From Auriscalpium vulgare (taxonomy: Eukaryota; Basidiomycota; Agaricomycetes; Russulales; Auriscalpiaceae), in assembly GCA_019915015.1 (NCBI GenBank), contig JAHBBC010000013.1, forward strand, positions 682,001 to 746,000: a stretch of 64,000 nucleotides of DNA. The letters are read 5' to 3'. The notes below the pieces were generated by a model. The model made no database searches. It saw only the letters and a program-made list of their open reading frames with translations, and was not told the DNA's origin. Below, in pieces: positions 11,130 to 22,700 of the stretch; positions within the stretch are counted from its first letter, which is position 1, and each line of letters begins with the position of its first letter. A program made the position numbers and the translations under genes.

Positions 11130-13760
11130 ATGTCAGAGGTCCCCGGCTCGGAGGACACACTCTCAGACACTGAGTCCGGGCACGTTTCCACAGCCCAGCC
11201 GGATGTCCGTCAGGTCGTGTTGGACGAGTACACTGCTGTCTGGAAGGAGTTCTACAAATGGTCTCAGCTGGACAACAGGAAGTATCTGGACAACCTCCGT
11301 AAGCCTGTTGTCCGCCAGTCTCCACGCGATTACGCAGGTCATGCCCAATCGCATCACGGCACGGCGACACCCCAGGATGCCTCAGTGCCCATCTCAATCT
11401 CAAAAGTACAGGACGTCATAGAACTGGACGCGGATGACTTCCTTGATCCAAGCCCACCTTATGAATCCTGCACTTTGTCTTACGATCTCATTGGGTTCAC
11501 TGAGGTTGACAAAGTCGATCTTGACATCCTGCCTTTTATGCCATACGCAGACGACCCGGCATTTGATGTATTCGAGTACAGTCACAAATTTCCGTCTCTT
11601 GCCTGGCAGCACCTCGCCGAGAAAGACCCAGATGGTAAGCATTGCCGAGACAGCCCATTGTAGCCTGCTGATTGTGCTCCTAGTTGAGCTGATCCAAGCA
11701 GAAACCATACGAAAGCTGCAATTTCGTTTTGGGATTAACTCTCTGGCGCTGATTGACAGCCTGGGGTAGCGCGCACATTATATCTAATTCTGCACTGACT
11801 GACGTATGCCTGTTCCAGTGTCTTTCCGACGCGCTCGCGCGTTACTAACGAGGACGGCCTGATCTGGCAAGTCTCTCAGAGGTAAGCTTATGCTGCAGCC
11901 GCCTCCCATTCACACCTACGCTGCTCACCAACAGAGATGGCCGCAATTGGCCCGGTCGCTCCGCCCTCCCTGCTCTGCCGAACCGCTTCGAATCCGCTTA
12001 CACGGACCAACGCGGGCGCGTCAACAGCCTAATGACGCAGTTCTGTCCCGAGTTGATGTGCCTCAGCTCCTACTGCTTGGTGCATTGTGAGTCGCATACA
12101 TTCGCCTCGGCAGCGGTCCAAGCTCAGGCACATATAGCTGCAAAATATCCGAAGCTAGATCGACGGACCCCTCGAAAAACAAGTCAAGAGTTGAGGAGCA
12201 AGGCCGCCGCTGGGAAACCTTGCGACCATATGTGCTTCCTAAACGCTCCCGAGGACTACATGGTGCGCTCATCCGCAGGAAGGGAGCTCTTGCGTCGACT
12301 TACACGAGAACATATACAGCTTGGCCCCGTCGACAACCACACTGTCGAGAACGTGGGCACTCTTCTCGACACCTTCCCTGACGATCTGCCTTGTACGCTT
12401 GTACCGATCCTGCGTATGCCCTGCCGAGACGTCAGCCCTTCCTCCAGATGAACCCGCTGAGTGTACTTACGGTTTCCGATGGCCAGATCTTCTACTACCG
12501 TTGTCAGACCATATTGGATGAGGATGACGTCATACCTGCCCCGAGCAATAAGGAGTTCAAGCGCAAAAAGCGAAATGTAAAAGAGTTCGCATTCAGTGCG
12601 TGCTGTCATTGGCTATGCAAATACATCTGAGCTGATAATTTGGTCTCTCCTCAGAGGACGGCCGAAGAGCGCCAGATGATCCTTATGAAGCACGCGTGCC
12701 GCCGTGCCATCACCATGGGCCTTGTAGAACCGCGACCGACTGCGCGTGCAAGGCGCACAGTCTGCACTGTTCTGTCAACTGTCGATGTGACGAATACTGT
12801 CAGTCCAGCCCTTCATCCGCCTCGCAGACCCGTGCTAATTTGTACCACTGTGTTGCAGGTGAACTGCGTTGGGACGGCTGCAATTGCGCCAACCGTGGGC
12901 CTCAACGTGGGCCTCTCTGTACGGCGGATAAGTGTGCGTGCCGCATGGCGGGGAGGGAGTGTATCGTCGGGGTATGTAAATGCAATGGTGTGCGAGGTGA
13001 GCATCTATCGTGATGGTCGACGCAGGCTTGACGTCCGTCGCATATATAGATCATCGATGTCAGAATTGCGATCTTCAGCGTGATGCGCTTGACGTACCTC
13101 TGTCTTTGGTCGCCAAAAAAACGCCGCCAAAAATAGAGGTGAGACGAAGTGAGTATGGATTCGGCGCTTTCGCCACGGGCCCGATTCCTGAAAACAGCTA
13201 CATCGGAGGTGAGTCTCACCTACTCTTCTTCAAAACCGTTTTTCTCACACTCGTAACCCAGAATATTCCGCAGAGTTGTCCCTCGACTTCAATGATAAGA
13301 AAGAGCACGTGCCCCTATCCTATCCTCTTTTTTCTCTTGTTCACGACGAGCTCGTTATGCAGTCATATACGAAAACACACCGATCGTAACTACATGTTTG
13401 AAGTGTCAGTGAACACATCGCACAGGCACGACCTACTGGTGATGGATGCGGCGCGCGTGGGGAACGAGACACGATACATGAACCATGCGAAGGGAGCTGA
13501 CGGTGCGAATGTTTTTGCAGATCGTGAGTGAGAGATGTGTTGATTGTTGCTGGCGACACGTCTGACGGCCATCCATCTGCTCAGGTATTCTTGTCAACAA
13601 TGACTATCATATCAGGTTCTATGCAGGTACGTTCGTCGCACCACGTTGGGGATGTCGAGTGACAATGTCGGGAACCGCAGAGAGACGGATAGAAGGGGGT
13701 GAGGAGTTGCTGTTCGACTATGGAGAGAATTTCTGGGTAGGACAAAAAAGGGCAGCGTAA
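11130..13760 (+). CDS. EZH2: EZH2-like histone H3K27 methyltransferase (PRC2 catalytic subunit)
   Basis: Catalytic subunit of Polycomb repressive complex 2. From ATG 11130 (MSEVPGSEDTLSD) exons join through introns 11635-11683, 11766-11818, 11882-11934, 12087-12113, 12431-12486, 12596-12654, 12799-12858, 12997-13049, 13524-13584 and 13627-13680. The pre-SET CXC region has two cysteine clusters (CRTATDCACKAHSLHC..NCRC and CNCANRG..CTADKCACRMAGREC). The SET domain shows GFGAFATGPI, NETRYMNHAK with the conserved Asn-His, and EELLFDYGENFW with the catalytic Tyr; stop 13758-13760. Splicing between 13208 and 13370 is uncertain: the acceptor at 13273 gives the expected YIGEL, but a second intron is needed to reach DRNYMFEV in frame. 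Bases 12087-12113 would be only 27 long, so that junction also needs RNA support. Confidence 0.9.
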
Positions 13761-14004
13761 TACACAAGCGCCTTTGGCGCTCGTAAATGGTGAAAAATCT
13801 CTATCTCCGCTGTAGTTGCGGGCGGATCCGATGAGTGGCGGTGGCCGCCACGCTGCCTCGCACCCGGATCTGTGATATGTCCGACGGTGAAACATAGGAA
13901 GCGGTGCGCGCCAGTGCGCGTGCACACATATACGGTGGCATCACAGCAATCTTTCAGTGAGCCCCGCTCAAGCACTTTTTCCTTTCCTTCCCTCCACGAG
14001 CACG
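13761..14004. other. Short intergenic region
   Basis: Contains the 3' flank of the EZH2-like gene and the promoter side of the next gene. Nothing else seen. Confidence 0.5.
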
Positions 14005-14483
14005 ATGAGTCGCGCACGCCGCAACGCGGTCTCTGTCCTCCCGCCCTCGCAGCTTCGCAGCCCAGCCCCGACCGCGGGCAGCACCGACGCGCGGGCGGCA
14101 CCGGCAGCACCGAGTTCAAAACCGCGGCGCGAGGAGGTCCTAGTGTGCCCACTCGCGCCCCTCCCGCTGCCCGCCTCTATGCCCTCCTCTCTGCCCTCAC
14201 CCACGCCCAGCCCCGCGCACGCACACACTCAAGCCCTGCGCGTCCTTGCCATCGGTACGTCGCGCCACTCGAGCCACCCGCATGCCGAGCTCACACTCGC
14301 ACAGACGAGGTCCCGCACGAGCACATCCAGGCCTCGTTTGCGAACTTCCGCTTTCCACAGGAGCATGCGCGTGAGTTCAGATTGTGTGGCGGCGGCGGCG
14401 GCGGTGGCGCAGGCTTGTTGCGGAATGGCTTAGGGGATGTAGGCGAGGAGAGGGTTCGGTGTCGGCACTGTGAGGGGCGGTAA
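14005..14483 (+). CDS. Hypothetical protein, probable member of the duplicated convergent pair (gene A)
   Basis: No family recognised. ATG 14005 opens a Pro/Ala/Ser-rich segment (SRARRNAVSVLPPSQLR) ending ALRVLAI. A consensus donor GTACGT (near 14253) and an acceptor near 14306 then join DEVPHEHIQASFANFRFPQEHAR. A further donor GTGAGT follows directly, and the best acceptor gives a short Cys-containing end (VRCRHCEGR, stop about 14483). The 3' exon is repeated in decayed form, inverted, at about 27620-27690. The gene is convergent with the broken gene B copy at 14784-15750 and may itself be only a stub. Coding status is moderate to low. Confidence 0.4.
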
Positions 14484-15750
14484 TGGGAGGGGCGGTAATG
14501 GGAGAGATGGCGCCGGCGGGTGTGATGAAGGGGCGGCGGCCGGCGACAAACCTTCCGAAAGATTGCTGGATAGCACTCGGTGGACGGGAAGCATAGCAAG
14601 CGGCCGCGGGCGGCCAATAGTTGTCCGGATTAGACTACATGTAAAGCACTTAAGAGGCGGGTATATTCTAGCAGCCATAATCAACAACTTCATTATATCT
14701 CGCTGTGCGCACGAACGTCAGTTCGATAAGCATTCGGGCGAAGAAGATGAAGACGCACTTAGATAGCAAAGCGCCCACAGTGCCTATCCCCGCGTCGCTA
14801 AGAACGCGCCCATGCTCTTTCCCCCTCCCCTCGGCCCGCCCAGCCTTGGGCTCGGGAAACCGCCACTCGGGAATCCACCTGCACCCTCAGCGCGCAAGCC
14901 CTCCGTGACGACATGCATGGCGCCCATATCCCCGGGGAAACCCTCAAACTCCTGCGCCTGCGGCTCCGGCATCGAGATGAACTGCGGCGCGACCGGCGAG
15001 GCGAGGCTCGCAGACGCAGATGCGGACGCCGACGAGGTGGACTTGCTTGAGCGGGACCGCGACGACTTGGACGACTTGGATTTGGTCTTTTTGGGTTTGA
15101 CGGTAGCGGGGGAGGGGAAGGTGGCGGACAGTGGAGATGGGGAGGTGGGCTGTGAGGACTGGGACGGCTGCGAGAGGAAGTGGTGGTTGTACTCCGCGCC
15201 CGCAGCGCCCGAGTGCGACGAGCGCGTCGCCGATGTGCGGGAGCGCGAGTCCGAGTCGCGCTCGCCGGGCCCGCCGCGCGCGCGCCGTGTATATGCATGC
15301 GCATCAAAGTCTCCCGCGTCGCCATCGTCCTCGCCGTCGTCCTCCTCCACGTGCCTCTCCCGTGCAACGCTCCACGAGCCGACCGACTCAGAGTCCGCCA
15401 GCGAGTCCCCGCCGTTGAGGAACGGCAACGGGATGCCGCCCGGCCCGCTGCCGCTCCCCTGGAAGCCTTCGAACGCCTCCCCGCCATGCTGCAGCGCGAG
15501 CGCGCGCGCCGCCCGGCGCAGCTCCTTGCGCTCCTGCTTGCGTGCCCGGCGCGCAGCGGCCTCCTCCTGCTCGCGGGCGTGCTCGTACACGCGCGAGTCG
15601 ATCACTGCAGTGTCGAGCGGGGCCGCGTCCGAATCGAGCGTCGATGACGAGAGGCCCCGCCGCTGCTCGCGCCGCCGTCGTCGCTCCTCCGCCTAGTCGT
15701 CGTCGGGCGGGAGCTGGATGGGCGGGCGCCCGAATAGGTCGAAGCCGAAG
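14312..15750. repeat. Inverted segmental duplication, copy 1
   Basis: This block matches 26316-27690 in inverted orientation. The best-preserved part is 14550-15750 against 26316-27521, with gene B coding and a near-identical non-coding tract (AAGTTGTTGATTATGGCT, GCCCGCGGCCGCTTGCTAT). Homology continues more weakly into the last exon of gene A. At 15750 it stops abruptly inside gene B coding sequence. Confidence 0.85.
14784..15750 (-). pseudogene. Gene B copy 1, 5'-truncated and nonsense-mutated
   Basis: The minus-strand frame reads FGFDLFGRPPIQLPPDDD and then a TAG (near 15692-15694), where copy 2 has GAT GAG. It continues with EERRRRREQRRGLSSSTLDSD onward to FLATRG and the stop at 14784-14786. 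The Ser/Lys-rich middle (KPKKTKSKSSKSSRSRSS) is intact because the T run at 15088-15092 has five bases. The 5' exon present in copy 2 (MEHFSWSDTLRALASPCLGC) is missing because the duplication ends at 15750. Product function is unknown: it is a charged, low-complexity protein with an Arg/Ala-rich coiled segment. Confidence 0.75.
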
Positions 15751-16749
15751 TAACGGGCGATCGAAGGGGGTGAAGAGGAGGCGCACACTGCATACATCAG
15801 CGTCACTTCTTACGGAGTCGCCCGATGATAGAGTGTAGCGAGAGCTTTCCGGGATCGTCGTTTCAGTCGGCGAGTCGACGACATAGCTATTCCTCCGAAA
15901 AAACGATGCTGGCGGTTGTGGACTGGCAGTGCTAGTATTTTGGTGGAGAATAAAGACGTTCCCAATGGATTACATAATACAATGCCTCCAGACTAGGAGT
16001 TTACTGCCATGTTTGGATTATGCCACACAGCATCGACACTGGACATACATTTTTGAGCAATTAACAATTGAACACTGCACTAGTGCAGGCTGCGATGCCA
16101 TTGCCAAAAACTTCTATTATCGCTCCAGTCGTGACAGTGGCATCTGCGCACTGTGCACTCACATCGGTGCGAGCCTCCACGATCGAAGCGATGATGTTAA
16201 CGTTCGGTTTGAAGCTCGTTTTGAAGTTCACGAGCTTCACGAGTTCTCGAATGCCTTGGAGTCTGGGTCACCAAGTTTTTCGGGGTTGCTCTGACAGAAA
16301 GGGATCATCCACCCGTATGTAATAGCTGTCTTGGATATGTGACTGACCCAGTCAGCTGTGCCCTTTCCGCAGCCCCGTCTCTTCGAATAAGGCCCTACCC
16401 TTCACAACATTCTATATGATTGCCATTCTTGCCGAACATGAGCAGTAGACGAGGTCACGAAGAGCCTAGCTGCGCAGGATGGAAGTGTTCAGGTGCTGGC
16501 TGCGCACAGCGAGGCGTCGATCGGGCGATATCTGTTGCTTTATTGGGAACATGGTATCTCCTATCCTAGGATCCAAAATCGGGGTCGACTCGAGGCTAAT
16601 ATCAAGGGCGCGTAGTGACGCGTTCTATTCTCTCTATCGCTGCTCAATCGTTCTTTCTTCGCCGAAGGCACGCTCAGCACGACGCATCTCGGCTCGACAT
16701 AAAGGACCGCAACTCCTTTCACCAGAAGCCGTCCCTTCCTCCCACAACG
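15751..16749. other. Intergenic region upstream of the giant gene
   Basis: No gene supported. The sequence is less GC-rich than its surroundings. The open frames at 15929-16294, 16068-16322 and 16479-16820 lack domain features and overlap each other. The last few hundred bases are presumably the promoter and 5' UTR of the gene at 16750. Confidence 0.5.
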
Positions 16750-19700
16750 ATGTCGGACTCATATGCCCCTCCGAATCTCTTTCTACATATGCCCCTGGAC
16801 GTAGATGGTCCAACTGGTGAGTAGATGCTCGGCGGCTTGTGCGCTTGTCTTTGACTTCATCCCATCAGGTGCCGCACCATCTTTATCAAATCGACAGGGC
16901 TACGACTCGGATGATGACCTGTACCTGTCGTTGCCTCCTTCCAGAGACGAGCCATCGCAAGAGCGGGAAGGTCAGAATGTCCACTTCATTTCTTGGAGCA
17001 GGATGATCTCACACTGGTGGCAGTCTCGGACCCCATGAAGACAATCACCACAAGGACGCCGACGCCGACGCCGACGCCGAAGCCTGCTCCAAAGCTTACC
17101 CCAAAAGCCCCACTGGAACTTGACCTCGCGAAAGTCATCAAAGGGGTGCATCGTGTACTAGATCTGATTAGCGAAGAGGGTAGTGGGGGGCTTGGTGAGT
17201 CGCGACGCCACTCGTCAGTGGCGCCCACACTTACATATAATCCATAGTCGACAAGATCATCATATCTCAAGACTCCCTCCAAGAGTTTATTAATGCCTTG
17301 TCACCCGGGGCATACGCCTCTCTAACGAAGGTGGACTTCAAGAAACTCGACCTCCGAATGATCCAGCCCATTGGCATCTATGGTTCCAAGAGTGAGATCG
17401 TCCGGTTCCTGTGCTCGATGGGCGTCGTGGACGAGACCATGTCAGGGTTCTGTATCGCTTCAGGTCTGCTTTCGCTGACAGGAAATCGTACAGCTCTCGA
17501 CAGTTACTCACCGGAGAGGTGCCTGGCGCCTCTGTGCCGTCGCTGAGGTCTGGGCTGTACCTCGTCCGCTCAGGCTCTTCTTCCGGGGACGAAAAAGTGT
17601 ACGTGCTGTATTGGCCAGAAGAAACGACGTGGGACGATGACGCTGCGTCGGCTGTCCGTCGCAATCGTGTCACATTCATGCGGTGAGCACATTCGCTGCC
17701 TAATTTGCAGCCGGGACTCAGTCGCGGTGATAGCTACCTCATGAAGATGTGCGACCAAGTCGTTGCCCTCGTCTCGGACGAGCACTCGCAGACGCTTGTT
17801 CTCGATGAGAGTGAAGAAGATTATGAGTCAACGGATGTCGACAACGACGACTCTGATCGTCTGTTCAGTTTCGAGGTGTCGAAGACGAATGAGCAGGAGG
17901 AGAACGTCACCACTCGCCCTGGCTTCACGGTAATTCTCCGCCGCCGTCATCCTCGCACCCGCTCATCCTTCACCTTAGATGCCGTTGTCGAGCTTCGCCT
18001 TGCCCGAGGTCCCGCTTGATTTTCCAGTCGATTCGGCCAACTTTAAACCTCGACTTCTTCCCGGCGAGACTACGCAAGGTATCATGACCGCAAAGTTTGT
18101 CAAAGCCGCGACTACTCCCGATGTATTTTGGAGGACCCCTTTCAATCCACACACGATCAAATCTCTGCTGTCAGTGATTCTAGCTTCGTACCCGTGGGCC
18201 GCTTACTGAGCGATCATGCTTCCAGAAAACTTCCCGCCATTTCACTAGATGAGGGTATCGATGACAGCAGCGTCGAAGCGATTATTGATCTGCAACTACA
18301 GCAGCGCTTCCCCGTGGAATGCAGGGAGTGGAGGAGCGAGAGGGAGGAGATATTGAAGCGCTTCGACGCCGAAGAGGCGGCAACTAAAACTGCGGTACTC
18401 GCCAAGCTCGAAAAACAGCGGAGCGAACTCAAGAAAGATCTCCGAGAGGCGCTTGTCGACGAAGTACACAAGATCTACCCGTGAGTCTCAGACACCTGGT
18501 TTGTCATCAATATGCCTAACTAGCTACGCCCAGCACCCTAAAACGCGGACGCCTGTCCGAGGCTGCGTCGCCCCAGGCTTCCGAGTCACCACCGGTCGGT
18601 CCACAGTCCTCTGCAGCTGGTGAGTGCTTAGCGCTTTTCTACCGCAATTTCTTTGCTTATTCTGCGGTTCAGATCGTATCGCCTTCCTCAAGAATTACAT
18701 CCCCACCTTTGAAGCGGTCTTCAAACAAGCGTTAAAGGACGCGACATTCGACGTCATCAAAACATCAGCAGCGTCAAGTTATAAGGAGCGGAAAGAAGCC
18801 CTTGTCGTCATCCAATTCGTCCTTAATAAACACAAGGATTTGGACGTGGCCCGGCGTCAGCAACTGATCGACACGATCCTGAAAAAGGACGATCTCAAGT
18901 CTGTTATGAGGAAGACGTACAGCTCTGCCGCAGATCAGAAGACGCGGTTGTGGCGGACTGTGATCAGTTACTTACCCTTGCCTGTTGGCGGGGGCGAAGA
19001 CCCAGATGCTGTTCTGAAGGATCATATCAAGGAGGCAAGACGATTCGCGAGCACAATCAATAACGACTCCAGTTTCCTGTCGGGTCTGAAATCGATGGGA
19101 TCCGAGGATCTCGAGAACGCGATCTCCGACGTGGAGGAAGCCGCATATGCTGAGCTTTGGGCTACGATCAATCGACAGACGACGAGTCTCACAGTTCAGG
19201 TTCATCGGCTGCAGGAGGAAGCACACAAGGCGCACGTCCGGCACGAAATCGAAAGCAAAAAAGGATCTGAACTCCAACGCCTTCGCCTGGCTTTCATCCG
19301 CGACCTCAATGGCCGTGTCGACGATGCAGGAGCCTCCGCGTATGTGCCCAGCCCTGTCACCCCATCGATTCTCTATTGACATGCATTGTTGTATGTAGCC
19401 GCATCCACGTCAAACTTCTGGAAGTGATCAAATCGAAACAATGGGATGGGTATCTGGGACAAGGTATGGACAGTTTCCGATCCGAGCTGAGCGTCGGCTG
19501 ATTGATGTTTACCTGCAGACTCTTACCTCCTTTCCGGACGGAAGGAAACTCTGTCCGCTCCGACAGTTGAGTATTGTATCCGGCCTTTCAATCTCTCGAC
19601 CGAAGAAAAGCATGCGTTGCAAGTGGACCCTGGGTTCGTCCCTACTCCAAAGCTCAACCCTCGGCGTTCGCACGATTTCAGTTTACCCGTCAAAGCTCGC

Positions 19701-22700
19701 ATAGTGTGGGTCATTTGCCCTCGGTTATTTCTTCTACGCGGTTAACATGACTACCAGACATGCGCAGCTCCTGGAGAATGACAGAGCCCTCGTAATCATC
19801 GTGGAAGCCGGAAAGATTCTCGTCTACCTCGAGCGCCTCGACTGTCTAGACGGCGCACTCAAAGCGAAAAAGTACAAGAAGCTCTTGCACGAGGACAAAA
19901 TTGGTCCTAGTTATCTCTTCGCATTCGATGAAGAGAAGCGATCACTGGCAGTGTGCTCTTCGGTCAACGTAGGGCATTGCCTTCCCTGGAGATTCATTTG
20001 CTAATCATGATGCATGATAGTCTTTCAAACTGCACGTTTTCCTCTTCGATGAATTGTTCACGGCTCTGCAGGCTCAAGGGAGCGCAAAGATCCTCGACCC
20101 GTGGTACATGGCCGGGTCAACCATCACCCACGCGTGTTTCGTGGCCAGGAGCGAGGAGATCTTATTGGTGGACTCGGGACAAAACGCCAGGATTTTTTCG
20201 CTGATCACCGAGGGCTTTCGGTATGTTTCAATCTTCAATTTTCCGACCAGGGTGTTGACGATTCGCAGACCAGCGTCATTGCAGCTCCCAGGCGTCCCTG
20301 AGGCAATCTTTTCTGCGCCGGATGGGTCATGCCTTTTGGTTGCTACTCAAAAAGGCGATGGTACTGAACTCACCGCCTATCACTGGGCAACATTTGGGTC
20401 GAACGCCGGCATCTCTCTATCCCTCGGAAATTTTGACGTTGACTCCAGAGTTCTGTCTGCGATGGTCAACCGGAGCAGCATACACTTTATAGGGCTGAGC
20501 GCTGCTGCCACTTCCTGCAAATCCGTCGCTCTGGACATCACGCACAAGATTACCGAGTTTATGTTTAGAGAGAGAGGTGCTCGGAACTCTGCGGCGGAAT
20601 CCGCCCGTCAGACAGCCCACAACTGTCTCATTGACTGCCACGAGGCTGTCTGGGTTCGCTTCCCCGTCCTTCCTGCTGTCAGCCGTAGGACTATCACATC
20701 ATCTAGCGATAGGCGTCCAAAGAGCCTCACGTTCGTTACCAGCGACGACACGAGGCCATTTTCGTCATATTTCTCTGAGATGATTTCAACCTTCGAGCGA
20801 AAGACAAGGAAGCCCACCGGCCAGGAGCTGATCGGGATCTCCGTCGAGGCCACCACGTTCCCCCTTTTCCAGGCCCATGCCGTCGATGGGCGCAATCTGG
20901 ACGCCTCACGATTTCGAGCGGGAGAGTGGCTTGTCGACTTCTTGTGCCTCATCCCAATCCACATCGCGGTCTGTCGAGACAACCGGTTCGTTCCTCTCAA
21001 GGACGGAGTCTCTTCAACATGGCTGGAGAAGTCCCTTCTCGGTGCGGAGGTCAACCACATCGTCGACAGTCTTTCTTTTGGGTGGTACGAGTCGATATTC
21101 CAGTCATACCTGGCGTCCAAGGTAGTTCACATCTAGGTATGGTCACGCCCAAGCTGACTATTATTCTCGCAGCCTGTGAAGGTGGTTTCTTCTATGGGCG
21201 AGCAATCTGTAGGGAAGAGTTTCGCTCTCAATCATCTCGTCGATACGTCCTTCGCTGGATCTGCCATGCGGACAACAGGTGCGTTGTAACTGCACTGTAA
21301 TTGACTGTGCTCTAAACGTGGATACCGCAGAGGGCGTGTGGATGTCAGTCACTCCGACTGATGACGCGCTCATAGTCGCTCTCGACTTCGAAGGTAAGTT
21401 GACTCATTCTTATTTGCTCCTTCGATAATTGGTATTGAAATATTTTGACAGGCGTCCACAGCATAGAACGATCGGCTCAGGAAGATACACTCCTTGTTTT
21501 GTTCAATACGGCTATATCTAACCTGGTACGCTCATGGTTCGATCGGTGACAGTCGTAATTACCTAATTTTTGTGCAGGTTCTTTTCCGGAACAACTTCGC
21601 CCTCAGTCGAGACATCGCTGGTCTCTTCCAGTCCTTCCAGTCGAGTGCGACGGTGCTGGACCCGGCCGCCAATCCTACACTCTTCCAATCGACACTGGTG
21701 ATCATCATCAAGGTGCGTACTCGAGGTTTGTCATCATGAAATGACGAGAGAGCTAACTCAGCCTGCAGGATGTCGTGGATTCCGACAAGGCGGAAGTGAC
21801 GCGAGAGTAAGGCATGATATCGTGCTGTAGTCTTGATGTTCATCCGACTCGTCTGCACCCAGGTTCCGGTTGAAGTTCCAGAAGATCGTGCAGGACGAGC
21901 AAGCTTCTAACTTCATCACACGACTCCACAAGGGCAAATTGGACATCATACCCTGGCCCGTCATTGAGTCGAAGGAGTTCTACAAGTTGTTCCCCACCCT
22001 GAAGAAGCGCCTTGATCAACAGAGGCTGACACATCCCGCGGCGGGCGAATTTCTTCTCACGCTAAAAACACTCATGGCGAAATTGAAGGTTCGTACCGTC
22101 GGTGCACAGAGTGTGTTGTGGTACTGAAACTGTTGATGTCATCAGGCCAATGACTGGGGAGCGCTTTCACGTACGTTGATCGATTTTCCTTGTGCATGTG
22201 TATTGAGTCGAGGTCGCCGGATTTAGAAACCATGGCTGCCCATCGCGCAAGGTCGTTGTACTCGCTCCTTGAGATGGCAGTAGAGACAGGCTACGCGGAG
22301 ATAGAACCTGAGTACCAAGCTCTCAAGGTGCCGCCTTCCACTGCTACCACTGAACAAAGCTAATTTCCGCCACCCGAACAGAACTTGGACACAGACATAG
22401 CCATTGATAGCCCGGACACCCCCGCGCGCTTCTTCCTCTCCACGTCGAAAGTGGCTCTGGGCGAGCGCGAGCGTCTCCTGTCCCGCCTTGTTCAATCATG
22501 GCCCGCCTTCGAGTCGCGCCAGAATGTGCCCGACGCAGAATGGGCCGCTGACCTAGCTGTGTACCTGAACGAACTTGTGGATATGCGCACGGCTCACGTC
22601 CAGGAGTGGTTGGACGCAAACCTGACACGATTCCAGGGGGACCATGCGAGCATTGAAGAACTGCGGCGCGCTTTCGATACTATGAAGATCGACTTGAGGA

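Noticed and set aside
14812..15696. Plus-strand 294-residue Ser-rich frame over gene B copy 1
   Set aside because: Shadow of gene B. The same shadow appears antisense to copy 2, and the protein similarity and start codon favour the gene B strand.
15929..16820. Candidate small genes before the giant gene
   Set aside because: Overlapping frames without similarity to anything recognised or to each other.
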